A DNA stretch of 42,806 nucleotides. It comes from Alphaproteobacteria bacterium. Lineage in GTDB: Bacteria; Pseudomonadota; Alphaproteobacteria; UBA2966; CAIVPW01. The stretch is taken from positions 1-42,806 of the forward strand of contig JABHVE010000027.1 of assembly GCA_018658465.1 (NCBI GenBank), given 5' to 3'. Of this stretch, positions 17,620-26,877 are shown piece after piece. Position numbers and translations under genes: made by a program. Below the pieces are notes generated by a model. The model ran no database searches and was not told where the DNA came from. It saw only the letters and a list, made by a program, of their open reading frames with translations. The stretch's first letter is position 1; each line of letters opens with the position of its first letter.

Positions 17620-19806
17620 ATGACGGTTTTATCAGCATGGATTGCGCCCTTGCGGCGTCTTGGCCTTTTCGCGCTTTGCGCGATTGGCGCGGGGCTTTTT
17701 GCAGCCCCGGTGGTCGCCGAAGAATTGGGCGAAGCCAATCTCGATAAAAACCTGTTGGAGCGCCTGACGCTCACACCCGGTGCCCTTCAACAAGCCTTTC
17801 CTGGCGCTGACGAAGTTGTGTTTGTCGATGGCCGCCCGCCGGTGGTCGAGGTTTGGATCGACGGGGCCGTGGTGGGGTATTTGTTTTCCACCCGGGATGC
17901 TGTGAACGCCACGGGATATTCCGGGGTCGCCTTTGATTTGGTGGCCGGAATGACCATGGAAGGCGACCTGGTCGGTGCTACCTTGCTGTACCACCACGAA
18001 GCCATCATTGGCCGCGGCGTCCCCCAAGAAAAACTGGACGAATATATCGCCAGCATCGCCGGGGCGAACCTCAGAACGTTCAGCTCCATTCGTCCCGATT
18101 ATCTTAGCCGTGCCAGCACCTCTGGTCGGCTCATGAAACGCGGCTTGTTGAATTCTGCCGAGATGGTGTTCCAAGGCCATGTTCTGGGTGTGCCGCCGGT
18201 GACCGAGCCGACCCTGGATCGCACCGGGTTCGCACCGTTTACCTTCGAAGAGCTACTGGCAAGCGGATCGATCTTGAACCAAGCCGTCACCAATGCGGAA
18301 ATGTTGGGAATTTTCGAAAAGGCAGGGGGCCGAGGCTCGCTTCCCGATCAGGCCTTCAAAGACGGCGAAGAGGGCGTGTTTTTCGAACTGTTCACCACCC
18401 TCATCACCCCGGCATCCATCGGTGCCAATCTTTTCGGCGACGCAAAATACCGCAGCTATATTGAAGACCAACCCGAAGGCGGACTGACCCTGTGGGTGGC
18501 CGGCGACGGAGCCTATTCGTTTGCCAGCAATTCCCATTTTCGATCCGCCAACGACTATTTGTTCGATCGTCTGAAGATCGTCCAGGGTGCCCTGGAAATT
18601 CGCCTGACCCGTGACATGCATCGCCGCTTGGCCGTCAGCCGTGGCCCGGCCATGAACCATCGCAACATCATGTTGTTCAAGATTGAAGCGGACCAGGGCC
18701 TTGATCCGTTGGCGCCGTTCGACATGGTGCTGATGGTTGCCGGCAAAGACAGCGATGGCGGTGCCATGGTGGTCGACGTTCCAATTACCTATCAACTGCC
18801 CGAACGGCACATGCTGTTGCCGCCGCCGGTGCCGCTGCCCATGTGGGTGGAAACCTGGTTGGAAAAACGGGTGGACATCGCCATCCTTGGGCTGCTTCTG
18901 ATTGTCGTGACCATCATTTTCTTGCTCCAAGACGTGTTGGCCCGCCACCGGCGTGTTTATGAATTTGTCCGGGTGGGGGTTCTGGCTTTCACCTTGGGGT
19001 GGCTTGGGTGGTACGCGGGGGCGCAGCTTTCGATCGTCAACATCCTGGCTTATATCCAGGCCCCCTTTGGTGGCAGTAGCATCCAGGCCTTTGTTCTTGA
19101 TCCGCTGATTTTTATTCTGTCCGTGTATGTGGCGTTCACGCTGTTTGTCTTGGGACGTGGCGTATTTTGTGGCTGGCTGTGCCCGTTTGGCGCGTTCCAG
19201 GAATTGTTGAACCGGATCGCCCGCTTTGTCCGCATTCCGCAAATATCCATTCCGCCAACGATGTTGCAACGCCTGTGGGTGGTGAAATATTTGGTCGCTA
19301 TTTTCTTGGTGGTTACGGTGTTTATTTCGGTAGAAGCCGCCGAAGGCTATGCGGAGATCGAGCCTTTCCGCACCGCCATCACCGTCAAGTTCGTGCGTGA
19401 TTGGCAGTTCGCGTTGTACGCCGCTGGGCTGCTAAGCATCGGCCTGTTTGTGGAACGTGCGTACTGCCGGGTGCTGTGTCCCTTGGGCGGAACCTTGGCG
19501 GTGTTGGGCCGGTTCCACATGTTCACATGGTTGAAACGGCGTCAGGCCTGCGGCACCCAATGCCGGATCTGCGAAGGCGAATGCCCCATCGGTGCCATCG
19601 AGCCCAGCGGCAAAATCAACATGAACGAATGCCTGCAATGCCTGGATTGCCAAGCCACCTATTACGATGATCACCAATGCCCACCGTTGATCCAGCGCCG
19701 CAAGCGCAAGGAGCAGCGCAAAGCAGGTGCGCCGAAACGGCCTGGCCAAGTCAGCGGTCCAGCCGTGGATGGTCCGTTGATACCCGGCGCCGCTCCGGCG
19801 GAATAA
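17620..19806 (+). CDS. nosR: NosR/NirI family protein (FMN-binding domain, polytopic membrane region, ferredoxin-type Cys motifs)
   Basis: GYSGVAFDLVAGMTMEGDLVGATLLYHHEAIIGRG (FMN-binding); RGVFCGWLCPFGAFQELLNR and CRVLCPLGG (CxxxCP motifs); CGTQCRICEGECPIGAIEPSGKINMNECLQCLDCQ (Fe-S). Confidence 0.85.
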   Translation: MTVLSAWIAPLRRLGLFALCAIGAGLFAAPVVAEELGEANLDKNLLERLTLTPGALQQAFPGADEVVFVDGRPPVVEVWIDGAVVGYLFSTRDAVNATGYSGVAFDLVAGMTMEGDLVGATLLYHHEAIIGRGVPQEKLDEYIASIAGANLRTFSSIRPDYLSRASTSGRLMKRGLLNSAEMVFQGHVLGVPPVTEPTLDRTGFAPFTFEELLASGSILNQAVTNAEMLGIFEKAGGRGSLPDQAFKDGEEGVFFELFTTLITPASIGANLFGDAKYRSYIEDQPEGGLTLWVAGDGAYSFASNSHFRSANDYLFDRLKIVQGALEIRLTRDMHRRLAVSRGPAMNHRNIMLFKIEADQGLDPLAPFDMVLMVAGKDSDGGAMVVDVPITYQLPERHMLLPPPVPLPMWVETWLEKRVDIAILGLLLIVVTIIFLLQDVLARHRRVYEFVRVGVLAFTLGWLGWYAGAQLSIVNILAYIQAPFGGSSIQAFVLDPLIFILSVYVAFTLFVLGRGVFCGWLCPFGAFQELLNRIARFVRIPQISIPPTMLQRLWVVKYLVAIFLVVTVFISVEAAEGYAEIEPFRTAITVKFVRDWQFALYAAGLLSIGLFVERAYCRVLCPLGGTLAVLGRFHMFTWLKRRQACGTQCRICEGECPIGAIEPSGKINMNECLQCLDCQATYYDDHQCPPLIQRRKRKEQRKAGAPKRPGQVSGPAVDGPLIPGAAPAE

Positions 19807-19824
19807 TCCCTAAATCAAGCAAAA

Positions 19825-19852
19825 AAAATGGCCCGCTGATGCGGGCCATTTT
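19825..19852. terminator. Bidirectional rho-independent terminator
   Basis: AAAATGGCCCGC-TGAT-GCGGGCCATTTT, perfect 12-bp stem with A/T tracts on both sides, between convergent genes. Confidence 0.85.
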
Positions 19853-19869
19853 GTTTAGGGTCACGGCCT

Positions 19870-20418
19870 CTAAAGCCGATCAAGATGATTGGCTAAAACC
19901 TTCAGATATTTTTTGTCACGATTGCTGACGAACTGAACCAGTTCGCCTTCGATGGCGGCCAAAATCTTGCGCCCCTTTTTTTTCCCAGACATGCGGCCGT
20001 GGGTGACGATGCCCTTGGCGACCATTGCCCCAAAGGCTGACTTTGCCCGCGCGCCCATGACCCGTTTGGCGGCTTCCGGGAACACCCCGGCCGGAACCCG
20101 GCTTTGCAGATCGTTGATGTCGGATTTCTCCAGGCCGCCGTTGCGGCCCAAAAATTCGCACAAAGCGGCGCTGAATGTGGCCGCTGATTCAAGATCTTTG
20201 GGGGACTTCAAATTCTTTTCTGCAGCATCCAAGGCACCCCCCAAAATAAATTGGGCTGCCGATTCGATCACATTGTATTCCATCGATTTGCCCGCGGCGG
20301 TGGCGGGCTTGATCTTGTAGTGCTCGATCGTTTTTTCAAACTCGACCGCGAATTTATCTTGGGACAATTGTGCCCTGATCGCGTCCTCTTGCTTCTTAAC
20401 GCCACCAAATCCAAACAT
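19870..20418 (-). CDS. Hypothetical protein, alpha-helical, cytoplasmic
   Basis: MFGFGGVKKQEDAIRAQLSQDKFAVEFEKTIEHYKIKPATAAGKSMEYNVIESAAQFILGG...; SD GGAG upstream; no family recognised. Confidence 0.7.
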   Translation of the reverse strand: MFGFGGVKKQEDAIRAQLSQDKFAVEFEKTIEHYKIKPATAAGKSMEYNVIESAAQFILGGALDAAEKNLKSPKDLESAATFSAALCEFLGRNGGLEKSDINDLQSRVPAGVFPEAAKRVMGARAKSAFGAMVAKGIVTHGRMSGKKKGRKILAAIEGELVQFVSNRDKKYLKVLANHLDRL

Positions 20419-20430
20419 ATACGCTCCTGG

Positions 20431-20473
20431 CCATACTTGATGATGGGCACCCTATAACGCCCATTAAGTATGG
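20431..20473 (-). promoter_or_regulatory. Imperfect 43-bp inverted repeat in the leader of the 19870-20418 gene
   Basis: CCATACTT-GATG-ATGGGC-ACCCTATAAC-GCCCAT-T-AAGTATGG; 8-bp and 6-bp stems, 12 bp from the start codon. Confidence 0.65.
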
Positions 20474-20694
20474 CTCAATCGTATCCGCTTGCGGGCCGGA
20501 GCGGAACTCTTATCGGTCACAAACCGTGATGATATTGGCGCAATTTGGGAAGGTTCAGGAATTTGTTTGGCACACAGTTGCTGGGCCACCCGCCTTTGCT
20601 CACAGACACTTGAAATCGAGGTGATTGCGATCCGGGGCCTCCCGTGCCATCGTATGGCATGGGTTTGGGAGCTTTTTTTTGGGAGTGGGGGCCG

Positions 20695-20976
20695 GTGAGT
20701 AAATCGCGCGTAAAGCTGGATCTTCGGGGCGAAATTTGTCCGTACCCGCTCCAGGAAACAAAAAGAGAAGTCAAAAAAATGCCCTGCGGCACCGAAGTGG
20801 AGGTCATGGTTGACTGTCCCCCCGCCGTCAAAAATCTTTCCAAGTGGGCCGAAAACGCTGGCCATTTGGTTTTAGAGGCCTTGGATTTGGGCCCCGCCGA
20901 ATGGATGGTCGTTTTGAAGACTTGCGGCGATCAGGCCACCGTGGCGGCAATCACCGACGGCGCCGCCACCGCCTGA
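20695..20976 (+). CDS. TusA-like sulfurtransferase family protein
   Basis: KLDLRGEICPYPLQETKREVKKMPCGTEVEVMVDCPPAVKNLSKWAENAGH (CPxP motif with LDLRGExCP); GTG start. Confidence 0.8.
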   Translation: MSKSRVKLDLRGEICPYPLQETKREVKKMPCGTEVEVMVDCPPAVKNLSKWAENAGHLVLEALDLGPAEWMVVLKTCGDQATVAAITDGAATA

Positions 20977-21018
20977 CGACATTCATAAAATTCTGATTTT
21001 CAAACGACCGGCGTTCTG

Positions 21019-21369
21019 TTGGGCGCACCGTTGATTTATCACGTTTGCACGGCAGAAGCCTGGGAAGCCGCTGTGGATTCCGGCACTTATCACGGGTCAG
21101 CCGATGACGCCCGCGATGGCTATCTGCATTTTTCTAGCGGTGATCAGGTGCGGGAAAGCGTCGCCAAACATCGCGCCGGGCAGGACGGCTTGGTGATGTT
21201 GGCGGTTGATCCCCAATTGCTGGGCGATGCGTTGAAGTGGGAAGTGTCGCGGGGTGGGGCGTTGTTTCCCCACCTGTATGGGCGGCTACCCTTAGAAGCC
21301 GTTACCCAAGTCACCCCACTGCCATTGGGCGACGACGGCGTGCACATGTTTCCGCCCGGAACACCCTAA
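21019..21369 (+). CDS. DUF952 family protein
   Basis: LIYHVCTAEAWEAAVDSGTYHGSADDARDGYLHFSSGDQV...LKWEVSRGGALFPHLYGRLPLEAV; TTG start. Confidence 0.85.
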   Translation: MGAPLIYHVCTAEAWEAAVDSGTYHGSADDARDGYLHFSSGDQVRESVAKHRAGQDGLVMLAVDPQLLGDALKWEVSRGGALFPHLYGRLPLEAVTQVTPLPLGDDGVHMFPPGTP

Positions 21370-21387
21370 CAACGAGCTGATCGCCCT

Positions 21388-21981
21388 TTACGGCAGTGTG
21401 GGTTGGCCCAACAATTCGCGGATTTTGGTGATGCCGCGGTCCCGTTCGTTGCCGGTCAGGCCGACCGAAATGCGATCGCTGGCCGTGGCGCCGGGCATGT
21501 TGCCTTGCAGGCCCGCCATGGTGAACCACACATAGGCTTCGACCAAATCCCGATCCACCCCCATGCCCAATTGGTGAAGCACCGCCAAATTGTATTGGGC
21601 CATGGCCATGCCTTGGCGGGCGGCGGTTTCGTAAAGTTCGGCGGCGCGGGCGTCGTCTTGTTCCACCCCCGCACCTTTTTGGTACATGACCCCCAAATTG
21701 AATTGGGCGCCCGCGAATCCTTGGTCGGCGGATTTGGTCAGCCACTCGGCGGCCTTGGCGGCGTCTTCGTCGACCCATTCACCGTTGCGGTACATGATGC
21801 CCAGGCCGTATTGGGCCCGTGGGTCTCCGTCCTCGGCTGGCGCCAACCATTCGTTGAAGGCCTTTTCGAAATCGCCTGCCGCATAGGCGTCCAGCGCCGC
21901 CTGGTACTCCGCCGACGCTGACGTCGCGCCAAAGCCCACTGCCAGTGCCAAGGCAATCATTGCAATTGGTCTAAATGTCAT
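21388..21981 (-). CDS. SEL1-like repeat protein, secreted
   Basis: Signal peptide MTFRPIAMIALALAVGFGATSASA and repeats ARAQYGLGIMYRNGEWVDEDAAKAAEWLTKSADQGFAGAQFNLGVMYQKGAGVEQDDARAAELY. Confidence 0.87.
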   Translation of the reverse strand: MTFRPIAMIALALAVGFGATSASAEYQAALDAYAAGDFEKAFNEWLAPAEDGDPRAQYGLGIMYRNGEWVDEDAAKAAEWLTKSADQGFAGAQFNLGVMYQKGAGVEQDDARAAELYETAARQGMAMAQYNLAVLHQLGMGVDRDLVEAYVWFTMAGLQGNMPGATASDRISVGLTGNERDRGITKIRELLGQPTLP

Positions 21982-22086
21982 GAGAAACCCTAGCATTGAT
22001 CCCAGCCACCGCCCAATGGCCAGGGTTTGTGCTATGTTTTTGTTTGAATTGCCGTGGCCACCTTTGGTCACCTTTTAAGTACGGAT

Positions 22087-22791
22087 ATGAAGTCACTTAG
22101 CCTCGTTGCCCAAAAGGGTGGTGCGGGAAAGACAACCCTGGCGGTACATCTTGCCGTTTACGCCGCCATGCGCGGTGAAAAGGTGGCCTTGATCGACACC
22201 GATCCCCAACGGTCCACTGCCGAATGGTGGCGAGCCAGGGGTATTGCCCGCCCGGCCATGGCCGAATGCAATGTATCCGCCTTGGCCAATGCCCTGAATG
22301 CGGCGCGCCAACGGGGCTTTACGTTGGTGATTGTGGATACCCAACCACGCGCCGACCGCGCGGCGTACTTGGTGGCGGAAACGGTGGATTTCAGCCTAAT
22401 CCCGTGCCGTCCCGGGCCGATGGATTTGCGCGCTTTGAATCGCACCGTGGACATCATTGATTTGCTCAGCGCCCCGGCGGGGATTGTCCTCAACGCCGTT
22501 CCGGCACCGCGCGGCGATCAAGAGGTCTCAATCACCCGCAAGGCTCGGGAAAGCATGCGGCACTTCAATTTGCCGGTCGCACCCGGTGCGATTACTCAGC
22601 GGGACACCCTGGCCCATCCCATGCCCGACGGCCGGGCGTATATCGAATTGTACCCAGACGGCAAACCATCTCAGGAAATTGGCCGGCTGTGGCGGTGGGT
22701 GTCGGCGCAACTGTCTGCGGATCACCACGACCGAGACGACGAATTGCACCCGGACCCCCCGGCCCAACCCGGAGGTCGGCCGGCGGTTTAG
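22087..22791 (+). CDS. ParA-family ATPase (orphan)
   Basis: MKSLSLVAQKGGAGKTTLAVHLAVYAAMRGEKVALIDTDPQRSTAEWWRAR (deviant Walker A KGGAGKT), VIVDTQPRADRAA. Confidence 0.88.
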   Translation: MKSLSLVAQKGGAGKTTLAVHLAVYAAMRGEKVALIDTDPQRSTAEWWRARGIARPAMAECNVSALANALNAARQRGFTLVIVDTQPRADRAAYLVAETVDFSLIPCRPGPMDLRALNRTVDIIDLLSAPAGIVLNAVPAPRGDQEVSITRKARESMRHFNLPVAPGAITQRDTLAHPMPDGRAYIELYPDGKPSQEIGRLWRWVSAQLSADHHDRDDELHPDPPAQPGGRPAV

Positions 22792-22804
22792 GCGTTGGCG
22801 GCGT

Positions 22805-23584
22805 TTATTGGGGGTGCCGTGCCAACCACGCGGTCACCCGGCCGGCATTCGATTCCAACGCTTCGGCGGTCAATGTGCCAGCCAAAATTTCGCGGGGCCT
22901 GGCGGCTTCTTCGGCTCCACGGGCCAGAGCAATGGAAAACCAAAAATGGGCTTCCCGGGAATCCGGCACGCCGCCCTGACCGGACTGGTACATCTCAGCC
23001 ACCCGCAGTTGGGACTGCAAATCATCTTGTTCAGCTGCGGCGCGGAACCAACCCACGGCCTTTTCCAGATTTTGGACCACGGTGGTTTCGGCATACCGCT
23101 CGGCCAAGTTAATTTGATCGGAAATGACGCCGTTGAGGGCTCCGGCCTCTAGCAGCGACATGGCTTCCGCCGAATGGCGCAAAGCTTCGACCCCGGTGCG
23201 TACCGGGCCGTCATCCATGACCATTTCTAACTGCCGGTACCAATGGACGGCGAGCTCGAAATCCTGCTCCAGCCATTCTCCCATGTAAAAGCCGTTGGCC
23301 AGGGAATACATGGCATCCGTATTGCCAAGATCCGCGGCATCGCTGAACAGTTTGAATGCCACCACGTAGCTTTCGGGGACCCCAAAGCCGTTCAAATACA
23401 GGTACCCCATACCGACCATGGCCCGGTCGTTGCCTTGCAAGGCCAGGGGTTCCAGATGGCCAAGGGCAGTTTGGTAATCGCCCCCCTGTAAGGCCGCCCA
23501 ACCCAGGTCAAAATCCTGGGCGGAACCCGGTGTGGACAGACCAAGTGCGGCGGCAGCAACAATGGAATAAATGAATGGCTTCAT
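22805..23584 (-). CDS. SEL1-like repeat protein, secreted
   Basis: MKPFIYSIVAAAALGLSTPGSAQDFDLGWAALQGGDYQTALGHLEPLALQGNDRAMVGMGYLYLNGFGVPESYVVAFKLFSDAADLGNTDAMYSLANGFYMGEWL. Confidence 0.85.
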   Translation of the reverse strand: MKPFIYSIVAAAALGLSTPGSAQDFDLGWAALQGGDYQTALGHLEPLALQGNDRAMVGMGYLYLNGFGVPESYVVAFKLFSDAADLGNTDAMYSLANGFYMGEWLEQDFELAVHWYRQLEMVMDDGPVRTGVEALRHSAEAMSLLEAGALNGVISDQINLAERYAETTVVQNLEKAVGWFRAAAEQDDLQSQLRVAEMYQSGQGGVPDSREAHFWFSIALARGAEEAARPREILAGTLTAEALESNAGRVTAWLARHPQ

Positions 23585-23640
23585 GATATCTCTCGATAAT
23601 GTACAGAGGATCGCGGCTCCAAAACCCGCCACGATCTGGA

Positions 23641-24822
23641 CTAGTTGAATAAGACAGCCCGGGCGGCTTCGGCAGATGCCCCGGCGGTAATCGGTGCGCC
23701 CATTCCCACCAGGGTGGTTTCCAAGGCGGCAAGGCACAGGGTCACATGGTTGGCGCTGGATGACGTGCCCATCAAACCGATGCGCCAGACTTTGCCTGCC
23801 AGCGCACCCAAGCCCGCGCCAATTTCCAAACCATAATTGGCCAACAATGTTTTGCGGACCAAGGCTTCGTCGACCCCGTCGGGGATCACCACGGCGTTCA
23901 GTTGGGGCAAGCGGTCGGCTTCGTCCACCAGCAATGACAGCCCCATCGCTTCCAGCCCCGCGCGCAGGGCCTGATGATTTTTGGCGTGGCGGGCCCAGGC
24001 CGCTTCGATGCCTTCTTCGTCCAGCATGACCAAGGATTCGTGCAGCCCGTACAGCGAATTAATGGGTGCGGTGTGGTGGTACGCCCGCGGCGCACCGTCG
24101 GCGGAATCCCAATAGGCCATGACCAAATTCAAATCCATAAACCAGCTTTGGACCTTGGTATTGCGTCCCCTGACCACTTCTTCGGCCCGGGCGCTGAAGC
24201 TGACCGGCGACAGACCTGGTGTGCACGACAGACATTTTTGCGACCCTGAATACACGGCATCGATGCCCCAGGCGTCCACTTCCACTGGAATGCCCCCCAA
24301 TGATGTCACCGCGTCAACGATGGTCAGGGCCCCATGTTCATTGGCCAATTTGCACAACGCTTCGGCATCGGCGCGCACGCCGGTGGATGTCTCGGCGTGG
24401 ACAAAGGCCAATGCCTTGGCCCCGGGGTTTGCCTTCAAGGCTTCTTCGACTTTGTTCACGTCGATGCGCTTGCCCCAATCGTCCATGACCATCACTGCCG
24501 TGGCGCCACAGCGTTCGACGTTTTCCTTCATGCGGCCGCCGAATGCGCCGTTTTGGCAAACGATCACGGTGTCGCCGGGTTCCACCAAGTTGACGAAACA
24601 GGTTTCCATGCCAACCGAACCAGGTCCCGACACTGGGATTGTCAGGCGATTTTTGGTGCGGAACGCTGACCGCATCAAATCCTTTAGTTCATCCATCATG
24701 GCCACAAACATCGGATCAAGATGGCCCAATGTGGGGCGGCCCATGGCTGCCAGCACCCGGGGGTGAACATCGCTGGGGCCGGGGCCCATTAGGGTACGAA
24801 GGGGCGGATTAAACGAAGGCAT
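23641..24822 (-). CDS. Class V aminotransferase (alanine/serine-glyoxylate aminotransferase-like)
   Basis: LMGPGPSDVHPRVLAAMGRPTLGHLDPMF...ETSTGVRADAEALCKLANEHGALTIVDAVTSLGGIPVEVDAWGIDAVYSGSQKCLSCTPGLSPVSFS (PLP-Lys in SGSQK). Confidence 0.92.
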   Translation of the reverse strand: MPSFNPPLRTLMGPGPSDVHPRVLAAMGRPTLGHLDPMFVAMMDELKDLMRSAFRTKNRLTIPVSGPGSVGMETCFVNLVEPGDTVIVCQNGAFGGRMKENVERCGATAVMVMDDWGKRIDVNKVEEALKANPGAKALAFVHAETSTGVRADAEALCKLANEHGALTIVDAVTSLGGIPVEVDAWGIDAVYSGSQKCLSCTPGLSPVSFSARAEEVVRGRNTKVQSWFMDLNLVMAYWDSADGAPRAYHHTAPINSLYGLHESLVMLDEEGIEAAWARHAKNHQALRAGLEAMGLSLLVDEADRLPQLNAVVIPDGVDEALVRKTLLANYGLEIGAGLGALAGKVWRIGLMGTSSSANHVTLCLAALETTLVGMGAPITAGASAEAARAVLFN

Positions 24823-24905
24823 GAACCAAACTTTCTTTTCTGTGGGTTAAGGGGTGTTGGGCGCGGGACGGTACCAAGTTATCGCCGCAGGGGCTAAGGG
24901 GTTGT

Positions 24906-25526
24906 TTAGCCGATGATCAGCAGCGGTGCCGTTTCTACCATGCCCCGCATCACCCATATATATGTGAGCGCGCCGTTCTCGGCTTCCACGACCCCTGTGG
25001 CATTGTGATCAATGACTCGGGCGTCGGTGGTCACGCGGAATTCTCCGCCCATGGAATAGCCGATGGCCTCTAATCTTGGCCGTTGGTTTTCTGGGACGAT
25101 TGACGCGCGTATGGTGATTTCCCCGGTCTTGCGCACATAGGCGATGCTAAGGAAGCGGTTGTCGGTGCGAATGAAGGTGACGCTGGTACGCTCGAAAATA
25201 TTGTCGGATTTTTCGAAATAGACCTGGAAAGCACCGTTCCCCAGATACTCCACGGTCTTGTAGCTGGAATCCCGACCCAGATCAGCAAACACGCCTTCCA
25301 ATCGCTCGTCGATTTCTTTTTGATCGGGGTCGCCGGTCATTAAGCCCGGCACCAAATTGGACGACAGCAGGACACCGTCATAGGTAAGGGTATAGTCGCC
25401 GGTGCGTTGGATCGTAATTTCGGCGACAAACCTGGTCGGCAAATAGCAACCTGTCAGGGCCACGATCAACGCCGCTGCCCCGGCCCATTTGACCCAACTC
25501 AGTAACCCAATATGCCTCAACTGCAC
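24906..25526 (-). CDS. Putative lipoprotein of unknown function
   Basis: Lipobox-like LIVALTGCYLPTRFVAEITIQRTGDYTLTYDGVLLSSNLVPGLM. Confidence 0.65.
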   Translation of the reverse strand: MQLRHIGLLSWVKWAGAAALIVALTGCYLPTRFVAEITIQRTGDYTLTYDGVLLSSNLVPGLMTGDPDQKEIDERLEGVFADLGRDSSYKTVEYLGNGAFQVYFEKSDNIFERTSVTFIRTDNRFLSIAYVRKTGEITIRASIVPENQRPRLEAIGYSMGGEFRVTTDARVIDHNATGVVEAENGALTYIWVMRGMVETAPLLIIG

Positions 25527-25624
25527 CTAGCGCTCCTCGCCCTCTTCGCCCAAATCAACTCCATCCAGCCAGTATACGGTGGCGGGGCTCGGCTTGCGAG
25601 GTTCTGGGGCGCGAGGAATTCACA

Positions 25625-26869
25625 ATGGTGACCCCCCGCTACAATTTGGCGGCAATTGCCCAGGTTTTTTCCAATCGCAACTACGCCATCTATGCCACCG
25701 GGAATTCCATTTCTCTGATTGGTTTATGGGTCCAACGGTTGGGGGTTGGCTGGCTGGCGTGGGATTTGACCCACTCGGGGTTTTGGCTGGGGGCCGTGGC
25801 CTTTGCCGACCTGTTCCCGGTGGTGGTGATCGGGTTGTTGGGCGGCGTTTTGGCTGATCGTTATGACCGCCGTAAAATTTTGCTGATCGGTCAATCATTG
25901 GCCTTGGTTCAGGCTACGGCTTTGTGGGCGCTGACTGCCTTCGGGTTGATTGGCATCGAGCTGTTATTCGGACTTAGCCTTTTCTTAGGCATCGTCGTCG
26001 CGTTTATCCAATCGGCGCGCTTGTCCTTGGTGCCATCCCTGGTGCGGCCCAGCGACATGGCCGGGGCCGTGGCAATTGGCGCGGTGATATTCAATCTTGC
26101 CCGGTTCATTGGCCCGGGATTGGCGGGCGTTCTTATTCATCTGTTCGGGGTTGCCACTGCATTCGCGTTTAACGCGGTGACCTTTTCGGCGTTGGTGATC
26201 GCCCTTGTTTTCATCCGATCCGCCCCCCATGCCGCCAAAAAGCCCGTCCGAGCCGGGCTGCTGAAGGAAGCATTGGGCGGCTTCACCTATGCGTTTTCCC
26301 ACCCGTCGATTGCGCCGCTTTTATGGTTATTGGTGGCGGTTTCGATTTTCACGCGCCCCGCCTTGGAATTGCTGCCGGGCTTTGCCGATGCGGTGTTCGG
26401 CCAAGGTGCTGGCGGCCTGGCCGTGCTCACGTCATCGGCCGGGTTGGGGGCATTGTTTGCTGGCATGTGGCTGGCCCAACGTGGATCAGCGGCGGGGTTT
26501 TCGACCATCGCCAGCGCCGCTGTTGTGGCGGCGGGGATTGGCGTCGTGGCCTTCACAATGACCAATCCCTTGTGGGCGGCGGCACCGGCATTGTTGGTGA
26601 CCGGGTTCGCCATCACCACAATGGGCATCACCAGTCAGACGCTGATCCAAGCCGGGATCGACGAGCACATGCGCGGCCGGGTGCTCAGCATTTGGGGACT
26701 AATTCTGCGCGGCATACCGGCGATTGGGGCGTTGGGTATGGGTTGGGTGTCGGACTTCACCGGCCTGAAGCCGCCCGTGGCCGTGGCATCGGTTTTGTGC
26801 GTGATCGCCGCCCTGTTCATTTGGCGCGGCTGGCGCGGGAAGATGGCTGTTTTAGAAAAAAGCGGGTAA
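25625..26869 (+). CDS. MFS transporter (EntS/MFS_3-like)
   Basis: NRNYAIYATGNSISLIGLWVQRLGVGWLAWDLTHSGFWLGAVAFADLFPVVVIGLLGGVLADRYDRRKILLIGQS, about 12 hydrophobic segments. Confidence 0.88.
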   Translation: MVTPRYNLAAIAQVFSNRNYAIYATGNSISLIGLWVQRLGVGWLAWDLTHSGFWLGAVAFADLFPVVVIGLLGGVLADRYDRRKILLIGQSLALVQATALWALTAFGLIGIELLFGLSLFLGIVVAFIQSARLSLVPSLVRPSDMAGAVAIGAVIFNLARFIGPGLAGVLIHLFGVATAFAFNAVTFSALVIALVFIRSAPHAAKKPVRAGLLKEALGGFTYAFSHPSIAPLLWLLVAVSIFTRPALELLPGFADAVFGQGAGGLAVLTSSAGLGALFAGMWLAQRGSAAGFSTIASAAVVAAGIGVVAFTMTNPLWAAAPALLVTGFAITTMGITSQTLIQAGIDEHMRGRVLSIWGLILRGIPAIGALGMGWVSDFTGLKPPVAVASVLCVIAALFIWRGWRGKMAVLEKSG

Positions 26870-26877
26870 GTGCGCGG

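Noticed and set aside
18253-19269. 338-aa antisense ORF
   Set aside because: Shadow of the NosR-like gene; low-complexity translation typical of GC-rich antisense frames.
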